Assembly: GCA_014529385.2 (NCBI GenBank)
Contig: CM043942.1
Span: forward strand, 5,360,501 to 5,420,500
DNA from: Adiantum capillus-veneris
Lineage: Eukaryota > Streptophyta > Polypodiopsida > Polypodiales > Pteridaceae
Reading direction: 5' to 3'
DNA length: 60,000 nucleotides
The translations under genes were made by a program, and so were the position numbers. Positions 32,986 to 42,919 of this stretch are shown in pieces (the first letter of the stretch is position 1; each line of letters starts with the position of its first letter). The notes beneath the pieces are model-generated. The model was not told the origin of the DNA, made no database searches, and saw only the letters and a list, made by a program, of their open reading frames with translations.

Positions 32986-33859
32986 GTTGAGATATTTCTT
33001 GGGAATTGAAATTGTCGACACTTTATCAGGAATTTGGATGATACAAAGACAATACGCGTTGGATATGCTTGAGAAGTATGGAATGACATCGTGCAAACCG
33101 GTTGATACACCTCTTGATCAAAATGTAAAGTTGTTTGATGATGGACATTACATTGAGGATGTCACTATGTACCGCAAGATGGTTGGAAGCCTTATTTACT
33201 TGACAATAACAAGGCCAGATTTGAGTTATGCAGTGGGTGTTGTGAGTCAATTCATGCAAAAGCCATGTAAAAGTCATCTTGATGCAGTGAGACGGATTAT
33301 GAGATATGTGAAAGCCACTGTCAGTTATGGAATGTTTTATGAAAAGAATGGGAAGCTTTGTCTTTATGGTTACACAGATGCAGATTGGGCAGGAGATTTT
33401 ATGGATAGAAGATCTACAAGTGGTTATGCATTTTCCATTGGCAATGGTATGATAAGTTGGAGTAGCAAGAAGCAATCAACTGTAGCATTATCAAGTACAG
33501 AATCTGAATATCATGGAGCAACTTTGGCAGCATGTGAAGAGTCATGGTTGAGAGTACTTATGGTAGACTTTGGTTTTGACTATCTTGACAGTGTCATTAT
33601 ATATTGTGACAATATTAGCAGCATCATGTTGGCAAAGAATCCAGTCTACCATGCTCACACTAAACACATTGAGGTACATTATCACTTCATTAGAGAAAAA
33701 GTTTTGGCAAATAAGATTGATTTGGTGTATGTGAAGACAAATGATCAAGTTGCGGATATATTCACAAAAGCTCTTGGAAAGGAGAAGTTTTGCTACTTTC
33801 GTGAAGCATTGGGAATCCATCATATGCAAGTTCACTCTGAGCTTGAGGGGGAGTGTTAA
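32924..33859 (+). CDS. pol: Element G RT C-terminus and RNase H
   Basis: The true coding part begins near 32960 with LREFNMKDLGELRYFLGIE. It then shows TRPDLSYAVGVVSQF, the RNase H DADWAGD, SKKQSTVALSSTESEY and CDNISSI. It ends with TKHIEVHYHFIREKV and ADIFTKAL, the standard copia C-terminus. The stop overlaps the 3' LTR start. No internal stop, so this is well preserved. Confidence 0.9.
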   Translation: MMSKFCMSSLLREFNMKDLGELRYFLGIEIVDTLSGIWMIQRQYALDMLEKYGMTSCKPVDTPLDQNVKLFDDGHYIEDVTMYRKMVGSLIYLTITRPDLSYAVGVVSQFMQKPCKSHLDAVRRIMRYVKATVSYGMFYEKNGKLCLYGYTDADWAGDFMDRRSTSGYAFSIGNGMISWSSKKQSTVALSSTESEYHGATLAACEESWLRVLMVDFGFDYLDSVIIYCDNISSIMLAKNPVYHAHTKHIEVHYHFIREKVLANKIDLVYVKTNDQVADIFTKALGKEKFCYFREALGIHHMQVHSELEGEC

Positions 33860-34086
33860 AGAATATGATGTTAAAGAATATGTCCATTGTGCTATGGGCG
33901 GCCGGACACAGACTATACTATGTTGTAAATATACTTTGGATAATAGTTCAAAGAGAAGAAGAAGAGAAGAGCAGCTCGTTGAATGGTTGCTGCAGGGTAA
34001 CGATTGTGTGTGTGTGTGTCTCGATGTGTGTTGGTGTGTGTGCGTAGTCTTCTTTCCTACCTTCTCCATCACCTGCGCACTCTACA
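33854..34086 (+). repeat. Element G 3' LTR
   Basis: Partner of 28361-28593, preceded by the polypurine tract gagggggag. Confidence 0.9.
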
Positions 34087-34307
34087 AAGTGGTATCAGAG
34101 CTCAGTTTGAGGAGCTACAGTCAATACACAGATTTCCGCAGGTCTGGAAAACAACAAAAAGAGAGGTTTTTTTGGTCATAACTCCCTCACCCGAACTCGG
34201 AATACAGTGATCCAGGAGTCTATCTTTATGTTTTTGGGCATTTCGGACGCATTGGCATACTCAGATTTGCCAAAATCCTACCTTCTCCATCACCTACGCA
34301 CTCTACA
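34087..34307 (+). repeat. Extra leader copy plus 30-bp LTR end after G's 3' LTR
   Basis: 34087-34277 repeats G's leader including the PBS (from 28594 on). 34278-34307 then repeats the last 30 bp of the LTR (ctaccttctccatcacct ... actctaca), followed by TSD taatg. This is what a tandem LTR-body-LTR-body-LTR array leaves after deletion of most of the second body and LTR. Confidence 0.85.
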
Positions 34308-34312
34308 TAATG

Positions 34313-34996
34313 GTCCTCCTAGTGGTGGCATTGACCTTCTTGAGATCCACACACTTTGAGTTTCCCATTATTTTTCGGCACAATAACTATTGGAGACACC
34401 CATTTTGAGTGCTCAATAGGGTATATGAATTCGCATTTGACAAGCTTTTCAATCTCTTCTTGAACAATCTTTGCATACTTAGGATTCATTGAGTAGGGTC
34501 ATTGCTGGACTGGTTTAGCCATGCTATTCATGGGACTTGTGTGTTGCACCACGCAAGGTGGAACACCTTTCATATCATGATATGTCCAAGCAAATATATC
34601 CTTGAATTCCTTTAGAAGTTCTTTAAGTACATACTCCTCATTCTCTGTTAGACCGTGGGCAATGAAAACAGGTTTGGACTCCCCACCTGCGTCTGCTAAC
34701 TCTATTTCCTTAACTATCACTCGACCATCATATGCTCCGTTGCTTCCATCAATAGGTGTTCTCTGGGCCTTTGTATACACAACCTTACGTTCCTCTATGG
34801 TATAGGATTTGATATGATCAGGTGCAGGGTGTAGGTCTATGGGGTCTTTTTGTTTAGTGAACTGTGACTTTTCTGCCGCTTCCTTTTGTTGTTGAGCTAA
34901 CTCTCGATTTTGTCGTCTTCTTAGGGTACGGCTCAACTTTGGCTTCTCTGTAGCCTCTAGCTGAGCAATGTCAATGGGTTGTGGACTACAACACAT
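34313..34996 (-). pseudogene. pol: Element A pol: linker and RT N-terminus
   Basis: ORF 34996-34499 begins MCCSPQPIDIAQLEATE and contains the conserved SRTLRRRQNRELAQQQKE and DIFAWTYHDMKGVPP. RT then continues in broken frames (YPIEHSKWVSPIVIVP near 34410) up to G's insertion. B has the same order at 44141-44840. Confidence 0.8.
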
Positions 34997-35017
34997 GACG
35001 CTTTGAAGGTATTCACC

Positions 35018-36337
35018 CTAATTATCTACCAGCTTACGATGAGCATCACATGCCCCTCTATAATTAAGCCATTTTACGATAGATTTCTTTTCATTTATCC
35101 TAGCATACACATTTTCTCGATAACATCGCCTCTTATATTTCTTACTCTTCTTGTCTAATTTTTTATTACGACCGATCTCTAGTGAGGAGTCACTAGTTGA
35201 ATCGCTAATTGTGTCTTGTCCTCTTCCGGAGAGATTGTCATCTAAGGTACCACTGGGCCCTGAATGGTTTGTCCCCACATTTGCACCAAGATTTAACTAA
35301 CTCAGATTTTTTGTCTTCAAAGCCAATGTCAAATGATGATTCTGACTTTAAATTGTGTGGGCTATAGTCTTTTGAGACGCTACTGGTTCCAATATCATTC
35401 AAGCCTCCATCTTGTAGGTCATCAGAAGCTATATGCATTGCTCCAATCATATTTAAAGGTAAAAGTGGTGGCATTTCATCCCCCTCAAGTGTTACCCAGG
35501 TCATCCCCCTATTGCCCCAATGTTTATGGTTGCTGCTAGGTGGACCCAATCCACATTGTCAAACTCAGTCATCCCACGTAGAACATCCATATAAGGGGAA
35601 TCTTCCCCAATATCAATGTCCATTTTACACGTGTAACAATACTACAATGGGGCCGAGTGAATTGTGGTGTCAGATCTATGATCAATTATAAATTTGTTTC
35701 CTAGAGGATGTGACCGATTAGTTACAAGATCAACTTGAATGACAGAGCCTTGGAACTACAAGTAGACATGGTTTTTAGACCAATCATGCACCATTTTTGC
35801 TTACCTCATGAAAGGACGTCCTAAGATCGTCTCAGATGACATAGTGCGCTTGGAAAAATCCATAACAATGAAGGTATTCCTTATTTTGTGTCCAAAGACC
35901 TTGATCTTGAGATCTTGTAGCATCCCAATAGGCTTAACAATAGTTCAGTTGGCCATCTTTACCACTGTGTTTGTAGTCCCAAGGTGAGGTCTTCCCATAG
36001 TTTCCCAGCAATTTTTAGTCACAATGCTAACCCTAGCACCACCATCAAGGATTCCCTTCATAGTTAATCCCTTGGTAGTGATTGGTATGGCTGCATTGGA
36101 TTCATCGCCTTCAAAGTATTGTCCCAACTTGTTAACAGGTATTTCAACAACAGAGTTCTCATCTAGGTTGGGTTGTGGATCTAGTTGTTCCTCCTCTATT
36201 GGCACCTCCCTAGCTCCATCCATCTGTGCAAATTGTGGTAGCCCAACTTTCAATTCTCCATTGAGGAAAGCACGAAGAGCTAAGAATAGCTTGGGGTCTC
36301 CATATAGTTTGGACATGATGGTGCCCCAACTTCTCAA
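35018..36337 (-). pseudogene. pro: Element A protease and linker
   Basis: The protease is ILDGGARVSIVTKNCWETMGR (36080-36010 region) after the conserved EIPVNKLGQYFEGDESN. It is equivalent to B 42990-43350. The linker ends in YKRRCYRENVYARIN and NYRGACDAHRKLVDN. Frameshifts near 35940 and 35550 break it. The DGG triad replaces the usual DTG/DSG and is shared with B. Confidence 0.75.
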
Positions 36338-36718
36338 GCCATGAAATCCACCAATTTGGCAATATTTAACGGCACTTTTTGGGCTTCAGTCCCTTGACGT
36401 GGGGAAGATGGGATCTCCATTTATTTGATAGGGCCAGGTAATCCCTATGTAAACATTCTCTCCTCAACAAGAAGGGAGTACTCCCACTTTCCCATGACTT
36501 AAAGTCACATTCTTCTTGGATGACACTTGGTATGGCTAGTGGTCCATGGACTTTGTGAGGTTGCTTTTACGTAGGGAAAACGGTGTCTATAATCTGGATC
36601 TCCCTAGGTGCTGGCTCTAGATCCCTTTGGTCTCTTCTACCAAACCCATTAATTGCTTGACTCGCTTGATTTCCTCTATAGGGTTTGGGTAAGTTCCTAT
36701 CTTTTTCTTGAGTCCTGG
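36338..36718 (-). other. Element A decayed gag-protease junction
   Basis: No clear frame. It lies between the Gag knuckle region and the protease; probably variable gag tail with indels. Confidence 0.4.
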
Positions 36719-37436
36719 CTATTGTGGCTCATGACAAACTTTCTTGTTTTTTTCTTTTCTAATGGTCATTTTAGTCTCCATGGTTTCACCTAAATGAGAA
36801 TCCTCTTCAGCGTCGTTCAGATATACGGGGTGGTCACCAGTCCCTATGTTGGTCTTTAAATTGGGGTCTGACTTTCCTACTTTTTGCGATCTCTTCCTTC
36901 GTGTTTTCTTCTTCTTCTGAGATTGGGCAATTGATATTGTGTCTCTTTCTTCAAGAATACAATTTTGGTTTTGGAGCATCAATCGTGTGAGTACATTTAT
37001 TGGTACCCTAGGCGTACTTTGTGTTGGCTCCTTTGTAACCTCAATTAAATTCAATGGCGTTATCTTTGGCGCATTTGGATTATTAGGACATTGGGCAATT
37101 AAATGATATATGCCACATTGATTACACAAGAGTATCGGGATTGTAGATGTGCTCGCTTGATTGGTTTGCATTAGTGTGGAATTATTTTGTAGCCTAATAG
37201 GACATTCGGCTACACAATGTGGACCTCCACACTCATAGCATTGAAGAGGTGGTCTCTTGGCAGTGTGATTGATATTTTGGCCTCTTGCCGCAAGAGCAGC
37301 TACTTGATAGACAAGTTTGACTTGTCCCTAATAGTCCTCCATGTAATATTATGGACTTTCTTCAAGTGCATTAATCCCATAGACAATATTAGGGTCTATC
37401 TTTCTCACAGCCTTCCAAACAAGTAATAGATGACTC
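36719..37436 (-). pseudogene. gag: Element A Gag C-terminus with two zinc knuckles
   Basis: Two CCHC-like fingers, CYECGGPHCVAEC and CNQCGIYHLIAQC, are separated by ~27 residues. A basic, Lys/Arg-rich tail follows. The frame is open on both sides of the ATG at 37171. The N-terminal capsid part is missing because the sequence jumps directly from gag to the 5' LTR remnant. Spacing in both fingers is CX2CX3HX4C, one residue shorter than usual. Confidence 0.7.
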
Positions 37437-37565
37437 TTTGACACCAAGGTCAACACCAAGCGATGGGGAGCATTGGGCAGTCACCAAGCCTCCTATTTGC
37501 TCAGTGCTGACTCCACTGTTGCTTGTAATGACATCACCAAAAAGGGTCTCCGTCGTTGATTAACA
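37437..37565 (-). repeat. Element A 5' LTR remnant (first ~130 bp)
   Basis: Minus strand TGTTAATCAACGACGG matches the start of the 3' LTR at 18903. The remaining LTR, PBS and early gag are deleted. It contains one unit of the element's 96-bp LTR repeat. Confidence 0.8.
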
Positions 37566-37570
37566 ATGCT
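37566..37570. repeat. Target-site duplication of A (right)
   Basis: atgct, same as 5626-5630. Confidence 0.85.
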
Positions 37571-38500
37571 TTACATTTGAGTACATTTGACATACAGTAC
37601 AAGTTTCAACAAAGTGCTCCACATCTTTATACATACCCTTCCACCAATATCATTCTTTGATTTTAGCAAAAGTGGTCCAAACTCCCCTGTGTCCTACCCA
37701 TACCGATTCATGAAATTCTTTAAGTACTTGAAGTTGTGTTACCTTGTCACAAACAACTCACTAAGGGGTTCCTCTCCGCTTCTTTGGATGCCTCCATAGA
37801 ACGGGTACCCGTCCTGTAAATACCCGTAATCCTTCTTTCAAATACATTTAAAGTCTTGTTGAGTCCAATCCTCCTGCTTCTTTAGTGTACTCAAATATAT
37901 TCCAATTAGTAACCATTCACCTTCATACTTGTCCTCAGCAAAATACTGTAATGCAAAAACCGTGTTTTTACATTCTATATGCAGTTTTGAAGAGGTAAAG
38001 AACCTCAATCCCACATATTCAGCTTTAAAAATCATAGTCTCTTCATCTTCAAACATGGCCCTGGACAGCATGTCAGTTATTACTGGATTATCTTTCACTG
38101 CAATATGATGAAACTCAGGATTTAATGACTTAATATATGCTATCTAGTGTAGCATGGCTATATCTGGTGTAGAACAACTTGTGATCATCCCAAGCAATGG
38201 TAAGCATTTGTCTCTACTATCACATAAGCACCGATAAAGTACTCTTTGTCACACATTAGAGCAGTTGCTACACCCTAGAGTTCCCTTTTAACTTGCGGAT
38301 ATGCTCTCTATCGAGCACTTAACACTTTAGCACCAAATTTGATAGCATACCTTTGTCCCTGATCGTCATCCTATCCAATAGCCCACCCAATACCTGTGGG
38401 ACTCTTGTCAACCGTCACAATAATTGGCTCTCTGCTTTTGTAGTGTGCTTTCCTTAATGTAGGAGCCTCTTGTAACATCTTCTTTAGTTTACACACAACT
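37571..38500 (-). pseudogene. pol: E pol: RNase H and integrase zinc finger
   Basis: RNase H is badly decayed (38098-37838 keeps a late part with DMLSRAMF). The finger region 37800-37571 reads KDVEHFVETCTVCQMY on the minus strand, the CX2C half of the HHCC finger. Its frame continues without a break at 5625, left of element A. Confidence 0.7.
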
Positions 38501-38529
38501 TATGAGTGTTCTTCTTTCCAAACAAATTT

Positions 38530-39393
38530 CTATCCCTTCCTGAGCAACTGGTATAAAACCTCTGCAACATGTGAAAAATGGGGTAACCATATCACGTAGA
38601 AAACACATGCACCTAAAAATATTTGCACTCTTGTAATTGAATTGCATGTCCCCTTCATCCATTGAATAGCCTCCACTTTGATAGGGCTTGGTCTTCTACC
38701 AGATGGTCCACCTAAGTGTCCCACAATCAAAACTTCTTTGACTCGAGCATAGAATTTTGTCCTGAGAGTGTAAGGTTGACCTCTTCAAGCCTCAATAATA
38801 TCCGGTCAAATCAACAATATGGTTAGCCACAAACTGTCTGCACCCCCTTTGATCTTTGACTTCATCTTTTTCACCCTCTTCACACTCTTTTATCGGCACG
38901 TTGTTCAAAAGGCATGGTGATCTGAGGAATGAAATCCCATAGCACTTTTTCATCCCATTCATCATGTGGGAAACTGAATTAGTTGCACCATGTGGCAATG
39001 TACACATTCTTAATAATCCCAAAGGAGTATGCATGGTTGTCAGATCCCTGCTTTGTATAGCCATTTGAAATTGATCATAACCTGAATAAAAATCTCCCAT
39101 AGAATAGATGGCTCTCCCAGCAAAAGCCTGTGCAAATTCATCAACCATTAGACTTGTACCTACATTTTTGATAGTTACCTTGTTCACTGGCGCATATCCT
39201 ATATAAACCTCAATGTACCATTCTTCTTGGGAACCGTAAACCACCTGTTAGAGTAAGGAGCACAAGAGGGCTCCAAAATGCTCATTTAACATATCAACCA
39301 ACTTAAGAAGATGAGCTTTTGGAACAGGTATAGGTTGCAAATTCCAAGGGAGATGTGGCACAGTGATTATCACCATGGGAGACACAACGCTAG
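38530..39393 (-). pseudogene. pol: E pol: reverse transcriptase
   Basis: Starts at the D insertion with VVSPMVIITVPHLPWNLQ and VPKAHLLKLVDMLNE. It continues with KVTIKNVGTSLMVDEFAQAF, YSMGDFYSGYDQFQ (motif A Asp), TLPHGATNSVSHMMN, then the expected YxDD region, decayed near 38900. A later piece is GACVFYVIWLPHFSHVAEVL. Several stops and frameshifts are present. Confidence 0.8.
39389..39393. repeat. Target-site duplication of D (left)
   Basis: gctag, identical to 55260-55264. Confidence 0.85.
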
Positions 39394-39620
39394 TGTTACC
39401 GTATACATGTGGTAGTGATGTGTGTGAACACACTAGGACCGTCGGGGCATTTTTTCCCTCTTTAGGAGGTTTTTTCCCCCGTCCATTGTATATACGCCCA
39501 TCACTCTAGGGCTATCTATCTTTCCATTTCACACTAAGTAATACACTCTCTATTGTGTGCCTTGAGCTTCCTTCATCTTCTCCAAGCTGTGTGCATTTCC
39601 TTGCAACCCTAATTCTGACA
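39394..39620 (+). repeat. Element D 5' LTR
   Basis: TGTTACCGTATACATG to CTAATTCTGACA; the short LTR has TATA-like tgtatatacg near 39488. Confidence 0.9.
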
Positions 39621-39622
39621 AT

Positions 39623-39634
39623 TGGTATCAGAGC
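39623..39634 (+). promoter_or_regulatory. Primer-binding site of D (initiator-Met type)
   Basis: tggtatcagagc, two bases after the 5' LTR; complementary to the 3' end of initiator tRNA-Met. Confidence 0.9.
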
Positions 39635-39978
39635 AGGTTGCATCCTCTCGGAATTAGTCGCCAGTAGCTCCAGCACACGCTTGCTCATTTTCTCCAATTT
39701 TGTGAGCTTTGGCGAGTGTTTGCAGGTCGACAAAAATTTGGGTGAACTCGTAGAACTGAGTCTGCTCAACTTTTTGATTCGGGCTCATTTTGACTCCTTT
39801 TCCACTACAAGCAGTACTGCACAGGCTATTTTGTCATTTTGTGCAAAAATTTTGTCATTGCCGTTTTTGTATAGCAGGTGCCTTACAGTCTTTTACTGCT
39901 TGTGCTATATAGCACATGTTGTTCCCGCTTCATTTCTCCTCTTTTCGGGCAGTTTTCACATAAGGTGCAACATTTACC

Positions 39979-40455
39979 ATGGCTGACAACAACACAGATG
40001 TGTTCAAGATGTTTGCTACTGAGGACACATTGGATGGGGACAATTACCCTATGTGGGCTTACATGATGCAACATGTTCTTGTGTCAAAGGGCGTCTGGAA
40101 TATTGTGCAGGGCATTGATGTACGTCCTGATTCTGAGGATGCAGGCGATGTTGAAGATGTGGCAGGTCTTGCTACAAGGATTGCTGCTATTACAGTTGTT
40201 TTGCCTACGGCAGAACAATATCATTAGGATGTAAAGGATGCGCAGGATCATGCATTGATTGCATTTTTTGTGAAGTGCACCATTGTTCCTCACATTCATT
40301 CAACAAAATCTGCAAAACAGTCTTGGGATATTTTTGATGGTCTTTATGCAAGTTTCAATGAGGCTAAAATTGCTTCGCTACGTAAAGAGCTGGAGTCAAA
40401 GATTATGCATGAGGAAGAGGATATGGACGCTTTTCTTGCTGGTGTCAAGGATATC
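39979..40455 (+). pseudogene. gag: Element D gag, N-terminal part
   Basis: MADNNTDVFKMFATEDTLDG then DNYPMWAYMMQHVL is the copia Gag start (UBN2-type). A TAG at 40225-40227 interrupts the frame, which continues (HSTKSAKQSWDIFDGLY) to the B insertion at codon KD-I. Confidence 0.8.
40451..40455. repeat. Target-site duplication of B (left)
   Basis: atatc, identical to 51142-51146. Confidence 0.9.
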
Positions 40456-40758
40456 TGTTAACCCTCACGGCTCAAGGACACCCCATCACCTACGACGGAC
40501 GTGTATTATGTATTTGGTAGAGTCAGGTACCGGGCTTGTCGAACCAATAGGAAAAGGGTAAGAGTGATCGCCGATGAGAGGTGCACTCTAACTGGGACAT
40601 TCAAGGGATTAGTTGGCTAAGCATGGGCGCCCAAGTGTGAATGGGGTGAGCTCATATAAAAGCCAATTAAACCTAAAATTCACCCATTCTCTCATTTGTG
40701 CAATAGAAGAGTTCTCTTGCTCCATCTCCATCTCCATCTTCTTCTTCTTCACCTCCTC

Positions 40759-40791
<33 letters not shown>

Positions 40792-41056
40792 AGAGAGAGA
40801 GAGAGGGAGAGTGTGTGTGCGATCGAGCATTACGAAGGCACGACGACGGCGAAGCGGTTGAGCACGGCACGACTGCAGCTTCATCTTCATCGCGGCGAGG
40901 AATCCACCACGAAGGCGAGCGTAGAGCGGTGAGTGACACACCCTTTGCTCTCTTGAGCTTGCTAGATTAGTCTTGTTGTGTGCTTGGAGCCATTTGTGGC
41001 TCGCACACGGTGTATCGGCAAGTCCCTTGCTTCGACAGTGCGGCAAGGAGCGCACA
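40456..41056 (+). repeat. Element B 5' LTR (601 bp)
   Basis: TGTTAACCCTCACGG to GAGCGCACA. TATA-like box catataaaagcc near 40654; GT and GA tracts at 40758-40805, probably in or after the transcript start. Confidence 0.95.
40654..40665 (+). promoter_or_regulatory. TATA-like box in B 5' LTR
   Basis: catataaaagcc; the same motif is in the 3' LTR near 50738. Confidence 0.6.
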
Positions 41057-41060
41057 TTTT

Positions 41061-41080
41061 TGGCGCCGCTGCCTGGGAAT
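41061..41080 (+). promoter_or_regulatory. Primer-binding site of B (tRNA-Asp type)
   Basis: tggcgccgctgcctgggaat begins four bases after the LTR; it fits the 3' end of tRNA-Asp with a few mismatches. Confidence 0.8.
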
Positions 41081-41983
41081 CGCCCTGCACTAAGCCCAAG
41101 GGGCACTTTGTGCTTCTCCTATGAGTTGTTTGTAGTAGGAAAGAAGAGGAAGAGGAAGAGGAATGAGTTGTTTTTCTGCAAGTTGTTAATTTCTGTATTG
41201 TCTGCAAGTTCTGTGATTTCTGCATAATGTTGTGTTTTCTGTTTGCACACAGTCTTTGCACAATTAGTAGTCATTAGCTTGTTTGCAGTGAATGAATAAG
41301 TAGGAAGGCAATTAGCAATTTCTGCTTGCACACAGTCTGTACACAATTTTCTGTCAAGGTTTGGCTGCACACAGTCTTTGCACAGTAAGGCAGTGAGAGA
41401 GGAAGTAGGTGGACAGTTAGCTCACTGTCAGTAAGCAGTTAACAGATTAGTCAGTGGTTAGCAGCACTGTTAGTAAGTAGATAAGGTAGTGAGCTGTCTG
41501 TGAGCTGTTGACTGGGAGGTTAGGTAGGTGAGAGTGTGTGTGGCCAAGAAAGGGTCACCTAAACCGCGCGCGGTCATCGCGAAAAAAAAAAATCAAATTT
41601 TTTTTAAAAAAAGAAACCGAAAATATTTAAGCGTGAGTGACTGGGGGGCTACACTAAAATTTTGATCGGGATCAGGATCATTTCCCCAAGCCCAAGCCCA
41701 AGCCCAAGCCAAGGCCCAGGCCTGAGCCTCAGTCCTGAGTCTTATGATATATGCCAGACTCACTCTTATATATATACCCTACCCCCTCAAGAGGGAATGA
41801 GAGCATGTGGGGCAAGTCCTCCACTCTCCTCCCTTCTCTTCCCACTTGCACCCTTAGACTTTCTAATTTGGGCCTAGTTCCCTACTAGAAATTGACAGTT
41901 TTAGGGATTCCGAGGGCATAAAGTGACCAAACGGAGGGCTGTAAAGCACGGCATGTCCCTCTGACGGAGACGCTAGAAAGCAT
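41081..41983 (+). other. Element B leader
   Basis: Untranslated leader. It contains three copies of gcacacagtct(t/g)t(g/a)cacа-like blocks (41244, 41328 and 41366 regions) and a short (cccaag)n hexamer repeat at 41686-41712. The open frame of gag extends a few codons upstream of 41984 without an ATG. Confidence 0.6.
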
Positions 41984-42892
41984 ATGGAAGTCTTTGAACA
42001 TGTTTGCGATTCCTTGGAAGAGCACAATGAGCTACATAAGTGTAAGGCTTTGAGTTTGACCCTAAGCGGAAAGGCTGGAGATTGGTATAGAACCTTAAGA
42101 GTAGAAGAGAAAACGATCTACTCTACTCTTAGGAGACTGTTCTTAAAAGAATACATACGAGAGGGAGTACTTTGGGGTGTAGCCTCTCAGCTCCAGAAAG
42201 CCCAACGAGAAGAAGGTGAATCCGTGAGAGACTTCATTAGTCGCCTAAAGAATTTGAATTCTCGATGCAATCCAAACGAGCGATTCAACAACAACCAATT
42301 GCTCGATAGATTCATTAGGGGACTACGACATGAATGTATCTATAATGGCCTAGTCATTAGAGGTATCACTACTTGGGAAGCAGTCACCATGAATGCAATC
42401 CAATTGGAGGATAATTTAATGATTGCAGGAGAAAGAGTGTCTGCCGAGCTGAAGTCAAGTAGCTCGCAAGCATCAGGGCATGAGCCAATGAAGATAAAGC
42501 CAATCGTGAAAGAGCAAACGATATCTGAGATGACTTTGGCAGATCTCACCAAGGCCATCAAAGAAAGCCTAAGGGGTAATCGTGCTCCACAAAACACTCA
42601 TATGTATCCAAGAAGGGAGCAACAATGGTGCTCAATTTTCTTGGGCCCACATACTACGAGTGAATGCCCTACTTTCAGAGTAAAGTTTAACGGGACTTGT
42701 AACGCGTGTGGTAGGTATGGCCATCAAGCGAAGGATTGCCTAATGCTTAAACGCATCATGGAAAATAGACCGCCTATAGCTTGGGCAGATTCACCTCGAG
42801 TTCCCGCATTAATGCCTACCCCACCCATGGAGCAACAGTTGCCATTACAACACACAGTCTCAGCCCTTCGAGCCTTCCTCAATGGAGAATGA
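41984..42892 (+). CDS. gag: Element B Gag
   Basis: 302 codons. It is a gypsy-type capsid (retrotransposon Gag fold: LSLTLSGKAGDWYRTL, FLKEYIREG, EGESVRDFISRLKNLN, RFIRGLRHE). A normal CCHC knuckle, CNACGRYGHQAKDC, lies near residue 240. A first knuckle has lost a Cys (CSIFLGPHTTSEC; CYEC in A). The TGA at 42890-42892 is a premature stop: A has sense codons here (FLNGELK), and the same frame continues into the protease ORF. Confidence 0.85.
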   Translation: MEVFEHVCDSLEEHNELHKCKALSLTLSGKAGDWYRTLRVEEKTIYSTLRRLFLKEYIREGVLWGVASQLQKAQREEGESVRDFISRLKNLNSRCNPNERFNNNQLLDRFIRGLRHECIYNGLVIRGITTWEAVTMNAIQLEDNLMIAGERVSAELKSSSSQASGHEPMKIKPIVKEQTISEMTLADLTKAIKESLRGNRAPQNTHMYPRREQQWCSIFLGPHTTSECPTFRVKFNGTCNACGRYGHQAKDCLMLKRIMENRPPIAWADSPRVPALMPTPPMEQQLPLQHTVSALRAFLNGE

Positions 42893-42919
42893 CAGACCGG
42901 ATTACCACAGTTTTCACAT

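Larger units (their letters stand above)
28361..34307 (+). mobile_element. Element G: Ty1/copia element with an extra partial 3' repeat
   Basis: LTRs of 233 bp at 28361-28593 and 33854-34086 differ at about three sites. TSD taatg is perfect at 28356-28360 and 34308-34312. Between the 3' LTR and the right TSD lie a second copy of the leader and a 30-bp LTR end. The polyprotein is nearly complete, with two frameshifts and two stops. It is inserted in A's RT. Confidence 0.9.
5631..37565 (-). mobile_element. Element A: Ty3/gypsy element carrying F/H, C and G
   Basis: A is bounded by LTR ends (TG at 37565 on the minus strand, CA at 5631-5632) and a perfect TSD, atgct. Its order on the minus strand is 5' LTR remnant, Gag knuckles, protease, RT, RNase H, integrase, second protease-like domain, WVPK segment, accessory ORF, long 3' UTR, polypurine tract and 3' LTR. 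It is the same family as B. F, C and G are inserted in it. The rest of the 5' LTR, the PBS and the start of gag are deleted, and the pol frames are broken. Confidence 0.85.

Noticed and set aside
37567-39393. E RT fragment as part of element A
   Set aside because: The TSD atgct and the joined integrase frame place A's border at 37565, and the RT type differs from A/B.
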